Assembly: GCF_024139115.2 (NCBI RefSeq)
Contig: NC_085141.1
Location: forward strand, 392,570,632-392,634,631
Reading direction: 5' to 3'
Length of the DNA: 64,000 nucleotides
From: Armigeres subalbatus
Lineage: Eukaryota; Arthropoda; Insecta; Diptera; Culicidae
The translations under genes and the position numbers were made by a program. Positions 37,301 through 47,649 of the stretch are shown piece by piece (within the stretch, counting starts at the first letter, position 1; each line of letters begins with the position of its first letter). A model generated the notes under the pieces. That model made no database searches. It worked only from the letters and a program-made list of their open reading frames with translations, and was not told the origin of the DNA.

Positions 37301-38969
37301 GCCTCCTTTCAAGAGGCCTCAGGCCTCCTTTCAAGAGGCCTCAGAGCCTCCTTTCAGAGGCCTCAGGCCTCCTTTCAAGAGGCCTCAGAGCCTCCTTTCA
37401 AGAGGCCTCAGAGCCTCCTTTCAAGAGGCCTCAGGCCTCCTTTCAAGAGGCCTCAGAGCCTCCTTTCAAGAGGCCTCAGAGCCTCCTTTCAAGAGGCCTC
37501 CAGGCCTCCTTTCAAGAGGCCTCAGGCCTCCTTTCAAGAGGCCTCAGGAAGCCTCCTTTCAAGAGGCCTCAGGCCTCCTTTCAAGAGGCCTCAGGAAGCC
37601 TCCTTTCAAGAGGCCTCAGGCCTCCTTTCAAGAGGCCTCAGGAAGCCTCCTTTCAAGAGGCCTCAGGCCTCCTTTCAAGAGGCCTCAGGAAGCCTCCTTT
37701 CAAGAGGCCTCAGGCCTCCTTTCAAGAGGCCTCAGGCCTCCTTTCAAGAGGCCTCAGGCCTCCTTTCAAGAGGCCTCCAGAGCCTCCTTTCAAGAGGCCT
37801 CAGAGCCTCCTTTCAAGAGGCCTCAGGAAGCCTCCTTTCAAGAGGCCTCAGGCCTCCTTTCAAGAGGCCTCAGGCCTCCTTTCAAGAGGCTCAGGCCTCC
37901 TTTCAAGAGGCTCAGAAGCCTTCTTTCAAGAGGCTCAGGCCTCCTTTCAAGAGGCTCAGAGCCTCCTTTCAAGAGGCTCAGAGCCTCCTTTCAAGAGGCT
38001 CAGGCCTCCTTTCAAGAGGCTCGGAAGCCTCCTTTCAAGAGGCTCAGAAGCCTCCTTTCAAGAGGCTCAGGCCTCCTTTCAAGAGGCTCAGGCCTCCTTT
38101 CAAGAGGCTCAGGAAGCCTCCTTTCAAGAGCTCAGAGCCTCCTTTCAAGAGCTCAGAGCCTCCTTTCAAGAGGCTCAGAAGCCTCCTTTCAAGAGGCTCA
38201 GAGCCTCCTTTCAAGAGGCTCAGAAGCCTCCTTTCAAGAGCTCAGAAGCCTCCTTTCAAGAGGCTCAGAGCCTCCTTTCAAGAGCTCAGAGCCTCCTTTC
38301 AAGAGGCTCAGAAGCCTCCTTTCAAGAGGCTCAGAGCCTCCTTTCAAGAGGCTCAGGCCTCCTTTCAAGAGGGCTCAGAAGCCTCCTTTCAAGAGGCTCA
38401 GAAGCCTCCTTTCAAGAGGCTCAGAAGCCTCCTTTCAAGAAGGCTCAGAAGCCTCCTTTCAAGAGGCTCAGAAGCCTCCCTTTCAAGAAAGGCTCAGAGC
38501 CTCCTTTCAAGAGGCTCAGAAGCCTCCTTTCAAGAGGCTCAAGCCTCCTTTCAAGAGGCTCAGAGCCTCCTTTCAAGAGGCTCAGAAGCCTCCTTTCAAG
38601 AGGCTCAGAGCCTCCTTTCAAGAGGCTCAGAAGCCTCCCTTTCAAGAGGCTCAGAAGCCTCCTTTCAAGAGGCTCAGAAGCCTCCTTTCAAGAGGCTCAG
38701 GCCTCCTTTCAAGAGGCTCAGAGCCTCCTTTCAAGAGGCTCAAGCCTCCTTTCAAGAGGCTCAGAGCCTCCTTTCAAGAGGCTTGGAAGCCTCCTTTCAA
38801 GAGGCTCAGAAGCCTCCTTTCAAGAGAGCTCAGAAGCCTCCTTTCAAGAGGCTTGAAGCCTCCTTTCAAGAGGCTTGGAAGCCTCCTTTCAAGAGGCTCG
38901 GAAGCCTCCTTTCAAGAGGCTCGGAAGCCTCCTTTCAAGAGGCTCGGAAGCCTCCTTTCAAGAGGCTCG
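34380..38969 (+). repeat. Minisatellite A, main block, 22-25-bp units (about 200 copies)
   Basis: Core GCCTCCTTTCAAGAGGC followed by a variable 3-8-base linker (tcagaa, tcag, tcagg, ccagga, ctcagg and so on). Each core contains GCCTC and GAGGC as an inverted pair. Linker type changes in blocks: ccgga/ccagga at about 34.5-35.65 kb, tcaga at 35.65-37.27, ctcag (giving GAGGCCTC) at 37.27-37.88, tcaga at 37.88-38.76, and tcgga at the right edge. This suggests local homogenisation. Frames up to 799 codons are artefacts of stop-poor units. An LTR element interrupts the array at 38970. Confidence 0.95.
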
Positions 38970-39312
38970 TGTGGTGAATGCAGTTACATTTACGAACATA
39001 TGTTAAGGTTCTGTATGAAAGCGTTCTTAATTCTGTCCGTTTGTCACACGCTGTGCAGTGAGATGCGTGGTTATGAATATGAGAGACGTCAAGAATGGAG
39101 TAATTGATGAAGTCAATTTCGCATAGGCTTTTAGTGGTGTGTGTGAGATTGCAACAAACTCGAACGTCGGATGCGCCGTTGGGATTGAAGCAACGAAGGT
39201 TGGGTTTCAGTTTACTGACTGATTTTGAGGCAAACGCATCGTGCTTGTTGTTTCTGCAGTGGTTGCATCATCTGTTTCAATTCGGCTGGTGCAGGCACGT
39301 TGAAATACGACA
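38970..39312 (+). repeat. 5' LTR
   Basis: 343-bp direct repeat starting TG and ending CA, identical to the 3' LTR at all but one base. Confidence 0.92.
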
Positions 39313-39439
39313 TGACGCGGTCGGTAGGAGTGTTGTTTTGTATTGTAAAATAAATTCAATGGCTGGAGTTGGATCGATCAACACAATACTTGTGCTTTAG
39401 TGTATTATATGTGTAATTTTTTTTTTCAGTTTATTAAGG

Positions 39440-40385
39440 TAAGAATTTGGGGTTGATTCCGGAGTGAGAAGACTCCGAGGCACTTTTTATTCGGAGCGAG
39501 AGGTCTCTGAGGCACTTTCTGTTTATTCCGGAGCTAGAGGACTCCGAGGCAGTTTTTTCGTTTATTCCGGGTGAGAAGACTCCGAGGCACTTTTTATTCC
39601 GGAGCGAGAGGACTCCGAGGCACTTTTTGTGTATTCCGGAACGAGAGGATTCCGAGGCACTTTTTTGTTTATTCCGGAGCGAGAGGACTCCGAGGCACTT
39701 TTTGTTTATTCCGGAACGAGAGGATTCCGAGGCACTTTTTTGTTTATTCCGGAGCGAGAGGACTCCGAGGCACTTTTTTTGTTTATTCCGGAGTGAGAAG
39801 ACTCCGAGGCACTTTTTTTTTATTCCGGAGCGAGAGGTCTCCGAGGCATTTTTTTGTTTATTCCGGAACGAGAGGATTCCGAGGCACTTTTTTGTTCTTC
39901 GGAGTGAGAGGTCTCCGAGGCACTTTCTGTTTATTCCGGAGCAAGAGGACTCCGAGGCAATTTTTGTTTATTCCGGAACGAGAGGATTCTGAGGCACTTT
40001 TTTGTTTATTCCGGAGCTGGAGGACTCCGAGGCACTTTTTGTTTATTCCGGAGCGAGAGGACTTCGAGGCAATTTTTTTGTTTATTCCGAATTGAGAAGA
40101 AATTTGAGGCATTTTTTGTTTATTCCGGAACGAGAGGATTTCGAGGCACTTTTTTTGTTTGTTCCGAAGCGAGAGGACTCCGAGGCACTTTTTGTTTATT
40201 CTGGAGCGAGAGAACTTCGAGGCAGTTTTGTTTATTCCGAATTGAGAAGAAATTTTTTTGTTCATTCCAGAATGAGAGGGCTCCGAGGAACTTTTTGTTT
40301 TTTCCGGCGCGAGAAGGACTTTGAGCCATTTTTTTTGTTCATATCGGAAAGAGTAAACTCAGAGGTATTATTTGTTATTCCGCTG
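39440..40385 (+). repeat. 38-40-bp tandem repeat inside the LTR element
   Basis: About 24 units of tattccggagcgagaggact + ccgaggcactttttgtt, with substitutions (for example gaacgagaggatt) and variable T-runs. Units contain the inverted pair ggagcgagaggactcc. Frames across it are not considered genes. Confidence 0.93.
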
Positions 40386-40885
40386 GATTGGATTTAGATT
40401 AGCACTTATATTGGATTCGGTTCGGACTTGGTTCAAGATTGGATTTGGATCGGAATGGATTATATATATTATAATTCGGTTTGGATTAGTTTTGTATTAG
40501 ATTTGAAATGGATTTGGTTTGGATTGAATTACGCTTAAATTTGGATTTGATTAGGATTGAATTTCGATTCTATTAGAATTGAATATCGATTCTATATATA
40601 TTGGTTTAGAATTGGATTTGGACTGAATTTGGCTTGGATTGGATTTGGTTTGGATTAGGATAGGATTAGATTTTGATTTGGATGGAATTTGGATGGGATT
40701 TAAATTGCAATTGGATTTGGTTTAAATTTGGATTAGGACTATAGATATGGAAAGAAATTACTTGTTGGATTGAAATAGGATTCACTGCGGATTTGGATTG
40801 AATTTTAATTAGGTTCGGAGTTTTGAAGAGTGTTATAGGTGGTGTGAACAAGATTTGAATTGAATTTGTGAATGATGAAGATTGA
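40386..40885 (+). repeat. Degenerate GGATTTGGATT array inside the LTR element
   Basis: Irregular repeats of ttggatttggattggattt across about 500 bp, following the 39-bp array and ending before the polypurine tract. Confidence 0.85.
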
Positions 40886-40943
40886 TGAGGAACGAAGGCC
40901 AAATCAATTATCTACATTTTGAGATTTTGGAAAAATGTGTTTA

Positions 40944-40964
40944 AAGAGTGGAGAAGGGAAAAGA
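40944..40964 (+). promoter_or_regulatory. Polypurine tract of the LTR element
   Basis: Nearly pure purine run (gagtggagaagggaaaaga) ending directly at the TG of the 3' LTR, the expected plus-strand primer position in LTR retrotransposons. Confidence 0.8.
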
Positions 40965-41307
40965 TGTGGTGAATGCAGTTACATTTACGAACATATGTTA
41001 AGGTTCTGTATGAAAGCGTTCTTAATTCTGTCCGTTTGTCACACGCTGTGCAGTGAGATGCGTGGTTATGGATATGAGAGACGTCAAGAATGGAGTAATT
41101 GATGAAGTCAATTTCGCATAGGCTTTTAGTGGTGTGTGTGAGATTGCAACAAACTCGAACGTCGGATGCGCCGTTGGGATTGAAGCAACGAAGGTTGGGT
41201 TTCAGTTTACTGACTGATTTTGAGGCAAACGCATCGTGCTTGTTGTTTCTGCAGTGGTTGCATCATCTGTTTCAATTCGGCTGGTGCAGGCACGTTGAAA
41301 TACGACA
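40965..41307 (+). repeat. 3' LTR
   Basis: Direct repeat of the 5' LTR, ending CA, followed by the GCTCG duplication and then minisatellite units. Confidence 0.92.
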
Positions 41308-41918
41308 GCTCGGAAGCCTCCTTTCAAGAGGCTCAGAGCCTCCTTTCAAGAGGCTCAGGAAGCCTCCTTTCAAGAGGCTCAGAAGCCTCCTTTCAAGAGG
41401 CTCAGAAGCCTCCTTTCAAGAGGCTCAGAAGCCTCCTTTCAAGAGGCTCAGAAGCCTCCTTTCAAGAGGCTCAGAGCCTCCTTTCAAGAGGCTCAGGAAG
41501 CCTCCTTTCAAGAGGCTCAGGCCTCCTTTCAAGAGGCTCAGAAGCCTCCTTTCAAGAGGCTCAGGAAGCCTCCTTTCTAGAGGCTCAGAAGCCTCCTTTC
41601 TAGAGGCTCAGAAGCCTCCTTTCTAGAGGCTCAGAAGCCTCCATTCAAGAGGCTCAGAAGCCTCCTTTCCAGAGGCTCAGAGGCATCCTTTCAAGAGGCT
41701 CAGCCCTCCTTTCAAGAGGCCAGAAGCCTCCTTTCAAGAGGCCAGAAGCCTCCTTTCAAGAGGCTCAGAAGCCTCCTTTAAAGAGAGCTCAGAAGCCTCT
41801 TTTCAAGAGAGCTCAAAGCCTCCTTTCAAGAGGCTCGGAAGCCTCCTTTCAAGAGGCTCGGAAGCCTCCTTTCAAGAGGCTCGGAAGCCTCCTTTCAAGA
41901 GGCTCGGAAGCCATCTTC
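41308..41918 (+). repeat. Minisatellite A, right block (about 26 copies)
   Basis: The same units as at 34.4-38.97 kb, continuing the array past the LTR element. Units such as cctttctagaggctcag and cctttccagaggctcag are local variants. Confidence 0.95.
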
Positions 41919-41928
41919 CAAGACGAAG

Positions 41929-42067
41929 AGTGCAGACAGGAGGAGAAGAACGCAGCGCGAGCGGTTGCGCTGCAGCAAGGTACCCGGCAGAACGTGCAAC
42001 GTTATAGACGGTAGCGGAGACAGCTGACCCGCCTTTTTCAGGAGAAGAAACGCCGCCTGGATGAACC
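41929..42067 (+). pseudogene. LINE fragment abutting the minisatellite
   Basis: About 140 bp matching the linker region of the minus-strand LINE at 19.3-22.0 kb. Read forward it encodes DEECRQ, ARAVALQQGTRQNVQRYRR, a stop, then RLFQEKKRRLDE. No other part of the LINE is nearby, so it is an isolated scrap captured at the array edge. Confidence 0.85.
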
Positions 42068-42089
42068 AACACCTCATAACACATTATCA

Positions 42090-42260
42090 TTCCCTTTTGT
42101 ATTATACCGGGCAGATGCGCTCATTTATAGAAGGGACTATCTCCTTTCTTTTCTTTATACCAAGAAAAAGTGTCTATCTAAAGAAGGAATTATCTCTTCA
42201 CTACGGCTCATACCGGCGAAATGGGCTCATTCAAAGAAATTATTGTCTTCTTTTACTGGT
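42090..42260 (+). repeat. Three diverged units of a roughly 55-bp repeat
   Basis: Recurring elements tataccgggcagatgcgctc, atttatagaagggactatct and cctttcttttctttatacc reappear as cataccggcgaaatgggctc, attcaaagaaattattgtct and cttttactggtttatacc. Confidence 0.6.
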
Positions 42261-42339
42261 TTATACCACAACTCAAAATAAAAAATATTATAGAAAAACA
42301 ATATATTTTATACAACACTATCATTTAAAACAATAAATT

Positions 42340-42540
42340 TGTTAAAAGACAGAATCGCCGTCTTCGACCAGATGTCGCACTTAACATCTAGCATGAGCCA
42401 ACGGACAGGACACTTACATAACACACCCGCTTTACGAAAAGTTTTCTCCTTTCCGGGGCGGAAATCGAACCCACACTCCATAGCACATACATCTAGACGA
42501 TTGACGTCTATCACTACTTCCACTACGTCTACATTAAAGC
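42340..42540 (-). mobile_element. tRNA-like SINE fragment (B-box present)
   Basis: The minus strand carries GGTTCGATTTC (42461-42471 on the plus strand) in the context gtgtgggttcgatttccgcc, with upstream sequence cgtctagatgtatgtgctat like a tRNA anticodon arm. No convincing A-box was defined. The alternative is a pol III-box look-alike inside another repeat. Confidence 0.4.
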
Positions 42541-42670
42541 TCCATCATTGCTAGACATCCAAACGGCTATCCAAAGCATGATACAAAGCTTCTGGGGCCG
42601 ATCCCACATCAGCCGAGATGTTTAAAGCTGACCCTATGACACCATAGCATTCGCTCAACTGCTGCAACAT
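42530..42670 (+). pseudogene. Short RTE-like LINE fragment
   Basis: Forward translation gives KAPSLLDIQTAIQSM, then ADPTSAEMFKADPM and related residues in shifted frames. These match the segment APSLLEIQTAIQSMKSNKAP...ISAEMLKADPM of the LINE at 60.6-62.9 kb. Isolated and broken. Confidence 0.75.
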
Positions 42671-42679
42671 TCGTAATCT

Positions 42680-45600
42680 CTAATACATCACAATTTTCTC
42701 GGTTGATTGCACGATTGGTGTAGTGTCCTGATAGGGTGGAGAAGATCGATGCAATTCTCTGGTGGCAGCATGCTTGATTTCGTGTCGCGCCCACATTATT
42801 CCAGAGCAAGTCAATCATATATACCCGATTCTGTTTTCAAACGGCCGTGTAGTGTAAAAAAAAATCCATAAAAAAAACTTTGCACACCTAATGCATTTGG
42901 CATGATTCGGCGAGAGACATGAGAGAAACTGGAAACTTTTTTTAAACGGAACGCATCCTCCATGAAAATAAATAAGAAGGGGTTATATAAAGATGGACTT
43001 CATTTAATTTTCTTTGACTAAAAAAAAATTTCTATGAGATTGCATTACTCGTTTAGCTATGCTCTGATATGTAAAGTAAGCTCTACGACCTTGCTGAAAT
43101 CTAGTTGTTTAAATCTATGGACACAAAAAAATGTTTGAAAATATTTTTTTTGTTGATTTGAATTAATCACATCACGACACAAATTATGAATGCCGCCTGA
43201 AATTACGTTGCCTATATAAATTAGAATAAATTCAGCTCCAATGGAAATCATATTGCCGTCCTGGGTGATTTAATTACCATATCACCATTATGGTAGACGT
43301 GGAGCCCAACACTATCGTCATACCGTGAAAAGTTCCACAATAAGATTTGTCCAACAATCCATTGATTGATTCTAAGCTCAGCATCCCGGTGCGTTGCTTC
43401 ACCCAACCCATAAATAACCAACCGTCAAACTACCCAGTGCGAGCAGCCTTTTCACAATCAGATTTAATCTCCTTGCTTGCGGATTGTTGCTATAATTTTC
43501 TTGTTGTGCTCCTTTCGCAATCCTCATGCATGGGGGGAAGCCTATTTGATCCATCCCGTCACATGCAAGCAGTTCGATTCCAGTGTACCAACGAACACAT
43601 ATCGTAGGAAACGGAAAATAAAATCAAAATTACAGAAAATCCAATTTGGGAACTGGATTCACCGGGGGTTCAATCTCCGTCCCACCACCGCGCACGCCAT
43701 TATGACCGCTGACTGCCATGTAGCTCTGTCTTTCTCCTCGGATATATTGACAACGTTTCGTGACGTGATTGCGGTTGCGTTCCCGGAAGGGCGAGCAAAT
43801 CACGGGCTAAGTAAAAAGTCATATCCTCGGGTTCTGGCAAACTAGTAGGTTGTTTCATTTTATTATGGGATATTTTGTGTTGTTTTATTTTCGTCGCTCC
43901 CACATTCAAATTTGGTATTCATAGCGATAAAAGGTTAGAGGCAATATGCTTATAATACCACACTGATTATTCTGCGTAGCTTAAGTACATTCTGATTACT
44001 TGCTTGGACATTTCAAGTTCATTTGCTTCAAATGTACTCGAGCCTGCAGCCTCAAATTTCTTCGAATCACTGTGGTGCCGAAAATGCCTCCTAAGTACTG
44101 CTTTATCTGTTTTTGTTCAATTCAGCCTCCTCCTGAAAACTCCCACTTGATTAGATTCACCAACCGTAATTTTTTTTCTCGCGAACTGCCACCATTTACT
44201 GACTGATGGCCTAATGGCCGTCCCTTCGAGCACATTCTTGGGAAAGCTCTCATGAGGGGACGGATTTCCGATCCATCATCTGTTGTCATCGTTCGGTGTT
44301 CGACGAACAAGACAGCTGCCACCGGCCGCCAGAAAACGTCCCCAGAGTAAGCCCGCAAACCGGGCAGCATTTTTCATCAGTCAACTAATTGAATTTTCAT
44401 TCAACGACCATTGTTTTTCTCCGATGGCAAATTCGGAGAAAACGGAGAAAAAAAAACTGCGGGAAGAAAAAAAACAGCGGCAACTTAGTGTCAATTTAGC
44501 TGTCCGGAGGTTCTGACAGTGATGTGAAAATTTGTGCTCGAGTGTGACATCAACCGTCTGGCTTTCGGCAACTAGAAACAAGATTTCCAGCTGACCTAAT
44601 GGAGTTGCTGACACATTTTGCTTTATACTGAAAATGAAATTTAATTTAATTGAAGTCTATTAACATTTCGATGTTTTTAATTCAAGATTGCAATCATCCA
44701 AAAAGTACATATGTCGATGCAAACTGAGAAAGATTTATAGCACATTTTCTTTATAAAGAACATATCGTAAACATTCAGTTTAAAAATTAATTTTTATCTG
44801 TTTAAAAATTTTGGTGATATTGCATGAACAAATATAAGAATTAACATGATTATTTTTAGCCTCAAAACAGATAATTTGATACATTTGAATTTTTTCGAAC
44901 CCTTAACAATAATTTTAAAATGCCTACTGAAGCATGAATTGGAATATCGGGCGGGAGTGGCTCCCAACCCTACAGGCGTCCCCAAAATAGAGCAGTTTAT
45001 TTCTGAGCAAGTTGTAAACGGCCGAACTGTTGATTTAATGTGATTAAATCCGAAAAGACTGGCTAACAAAGTTTGCGCATTCCACGTGCGGCTTGATCTG
45101 CAGTTGTCTGTTGTTTTTTCCCTTTTTTCTTCATTTCGTTTGATAGATTGCTGCGAAAAATTGGACTTCTTTTTCCATGCTTGCCAATTGGAATTTCAAT
45201 TTTGCGCCGAACGGCGACAGCTCGTCTGGCTGTCCATCAATCCGCCGGTGGTGTTTTTTTTTTCGTCAGACCGTGGCGACATAGACGTGGCTAGAACTTA
45301 TTTCCTTGAGAGTCGCACTGGGACCATCCGATGATGAGTTTCTGTGATTGTTATTGCAAAAGTTGATTTTCCTAGATTTATGACTCCTTGGGCTAGTCGG
45401 TGCTTTTCACTTTTGGGAAAAGGTAAATTGCGAAATTAAAATCGACGGATACGAAAAGTTAACTCATAGGTATCGCACAGATAATAACTCGTTGTGATTT
45501 AGATTCATTGCAAACTCTCTAGGAACAACCAAGGTAAATCATTATGTTTCACTAGCCACACAAAAAGTTTCAAAGCTTAATCTAGTCGGCATCAATGACA

Positions 45601-47389
45601 AAAAAGTATATTGTGATATAAATCATGAGCTATATCACACACTACACTCACTATTCGTGAAAAAATTATCAAATAAAGATTTAAAAAAAACTTTATCACA
45701 CGCCAAAAATGTATGGATTTAGGAGTTCAGGTTCAAGGCATGAGTGATTCATATGGAATGTTTAAAGTTGGACTGGTTCAAACAATTATTCAATCAGTAT
45801 AGGTATTTTCGGAACAGGTTTGATCAGTTTGACCCCATTTTAATATTTAAAACAATATTTTGAGATCCATTCCGATCTGGCTACGCCAATGCAAGCCGCA
45901 TTTTTATCGAGCGTCGTTCATTGTTTAGTCTCTAACGCCATTGTCGTCGTCCTCACTTGGTTCTACTTGAGCGGCAATTCTTTCCAATTCATTCGAACGC
46001 AAATATTTTCCGCCGGCCGACCCCAGCTCGCTGTGCAATCCTCGGAATCCCTTAACTGACTCGGAAGATGAAACAAAAACCCGAACCGGACAATCGGGAG
46101 CCGGCATTCAGTCTATTACGGATCCGCCGAGCCGTGACTGCATCCGTCCGTTTGAAGGACTTCACAGTCCGCACCGAGAACTGGTTTATTCTCAAGCAGG
46201 CTGACTACTACTGCCTTGGCCGGGGCCATTGCTTAGTATACACAAGTGGAGGCAACACCCGCTGCTGATGGTGCTGCTGCCGAGAGGCCGTTAAGGGATG
46301 GACCAAAAAATGACAAAGCAAATTTTCCGTCAGTTCATAAATTTTTATGAGCACCCAAACGAACGCTTTGATTTATGCCTCTGTTGGTTTGGGGATTTAG
46401 GAAAACATAGAAAACGGAACGGAACGGAACAGAACGAGTGTTCTCTTTACCTTTTTCCCATCAGTGTCATGCCGGGCAAGCAATTCATCGATGAATCTGA
46501 ATTGACGGATGGGTTCACGGGGCATTAACTAACTGCCGTAGACCTTTCTGTGTCAGGGTTCGCCGGTTTTAGGTGAATGTCACGGTCGTTCACTTTTAGT
46601 GCACAGTACACCGCGCAACGGTAACTGATTCACGAGGAAAATACCTAAGCACAAATTTATTGAAGAGTATAACTGAATAAATCAAATCTGGAGAATGGTT
46701 TCAGAAAGGAGACAGTGTTTCGGACTGTGAATTTTCGTATGCTGAATTTACAGCAAGGCCGATACACAAAATAAATTCAATTTGACAGTCGATTTGTCGA
46801 ATCAGAAGAGTTAGTCTACAACGTAAAATCGTCCTTTTAAGATTTGAAGGCCAAAACTAAAACAGAATTTTGGCACAGGGCAGAGATGAGCATCGGAACA
46901 ATCTTTGCATAACGCTGTCACTTTTACAAGAAATCACTTTTCAATTATCATAACGACCAAATGGCATTTTATATATTTTTTATTAATTTTGTCATTATGA
47001 AACATATAAAACCTACGGTGAAATGAGGAATGTCAAGAAAAGTAACCAAAAATAGCACAAACACCGCCAACGCGTTACCGGATATAGTTTTTCATTCTTA
47101 AATTTTATGCTTTAAAAATAAAAGTAAATGGTGTGTGCATAGTTCCAAAAAACCGGATTATTCCACCTAGCGATAATATTGTCTTTCTCGGTTTAGGATA
47201 AGAAAAATATCTGAGGAAAGCCTAATATATCACTGATAGGTGAACTGGTCCAATTTATTACATTCGTGTATACTCATTGCAAGAGTCTTCGTCGAATGCG
47301 AATTTGTTGTGTCCAAATCAAGAGATTATCTTTTTTAAACAGTTACTGTAATAAAACAATACAAAATTGTAAGGTTTCAATAAAATTGT
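42680..47389. other. Intron stretch without recognised genes
   Basis: No exon, RNA or transposon end supported. GC-richer islands at 44190-44380 and 45890-46270 hold short frames without family motifs and are likely unique intron sequence. Confidence 0.4.
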
Positions 47390-47503
47390 TGTATTAAAAT
47401 GTTCCAAATTTGTATATGCCAAATTGTTTTAACAATTTCTGTAAAGTTCTTATGCAGAACTGTGTTAAAATCTGTCATCCGCTGGTTGGGTGTATATTAC
47501 CCA
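47390..47503. mobile_element. Relic of the 3606-3905 MITE family
   Basis: Diverged similarity to the right half of that MITE: gtatatgcc, ttgttttaacaatttctgta, gttcttatgcagaa and ctggttgggtgtatatta. The left half is not recognisable. Confidence 0.5.
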
Positions 47504-47649
47504 CAAGAAGAAAGAAGGAAAAAGTTCTCTATTCTCAGTTTTCAGTTCACGTTTCTCTTTCCACATTTCACTTTTCAATTCGCACTGCTCATTACTCTTT
47601 CTCCTAATTTGTCTCTCTTCACTACTCGTAATCTGAGGTCAAATTTGGA

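Larger units (their letters stand above)
38970..41307 (+). mobile_element. Non-coding LTR retrotransposon with tandem-repeat interior
   Basis: Two 343-bp direct repeats, 38970-39312 and 40965-41307, differ at one position (near 39076). Each starts TG (TGTGGTGAATGC) and ends CA (AAATACGACA). A 5-bp duplication GCTCG flanks the element (38965-38969, 41308-41312) inside the minisatellite. A purine-rich tract, gagtggagaagggaaaaga, sits immediately before the 3' LTR. The 1,652-bp interior has no gag or pol. It is almost all a roughly 39-bp tandem repeat plus a GGATTTGG-type array. It resembles a TRIM-like non-autonomous element that must use enzymes supplied elsewhere. A primer-binding site would lie at 39313 onward (tgacgcggtcgg), but I could not match it to a tRNA. 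Confidence 0.92.

Noticed and set aside
36578..38977. Open frames of up to 799 codons over minisatellite A
   Set aside because: Units lack stops in the frames used and indels merely switch between open frames. There is no start context, domain or composition of a real protein.
39571..40397. Frames with FRNERIPRHF-like repeats in the LTR element, considered as gag
   Set aside because: They are translations of the 39-bp tandem repeat. No gag motif such as a CCHC knuckle is present.
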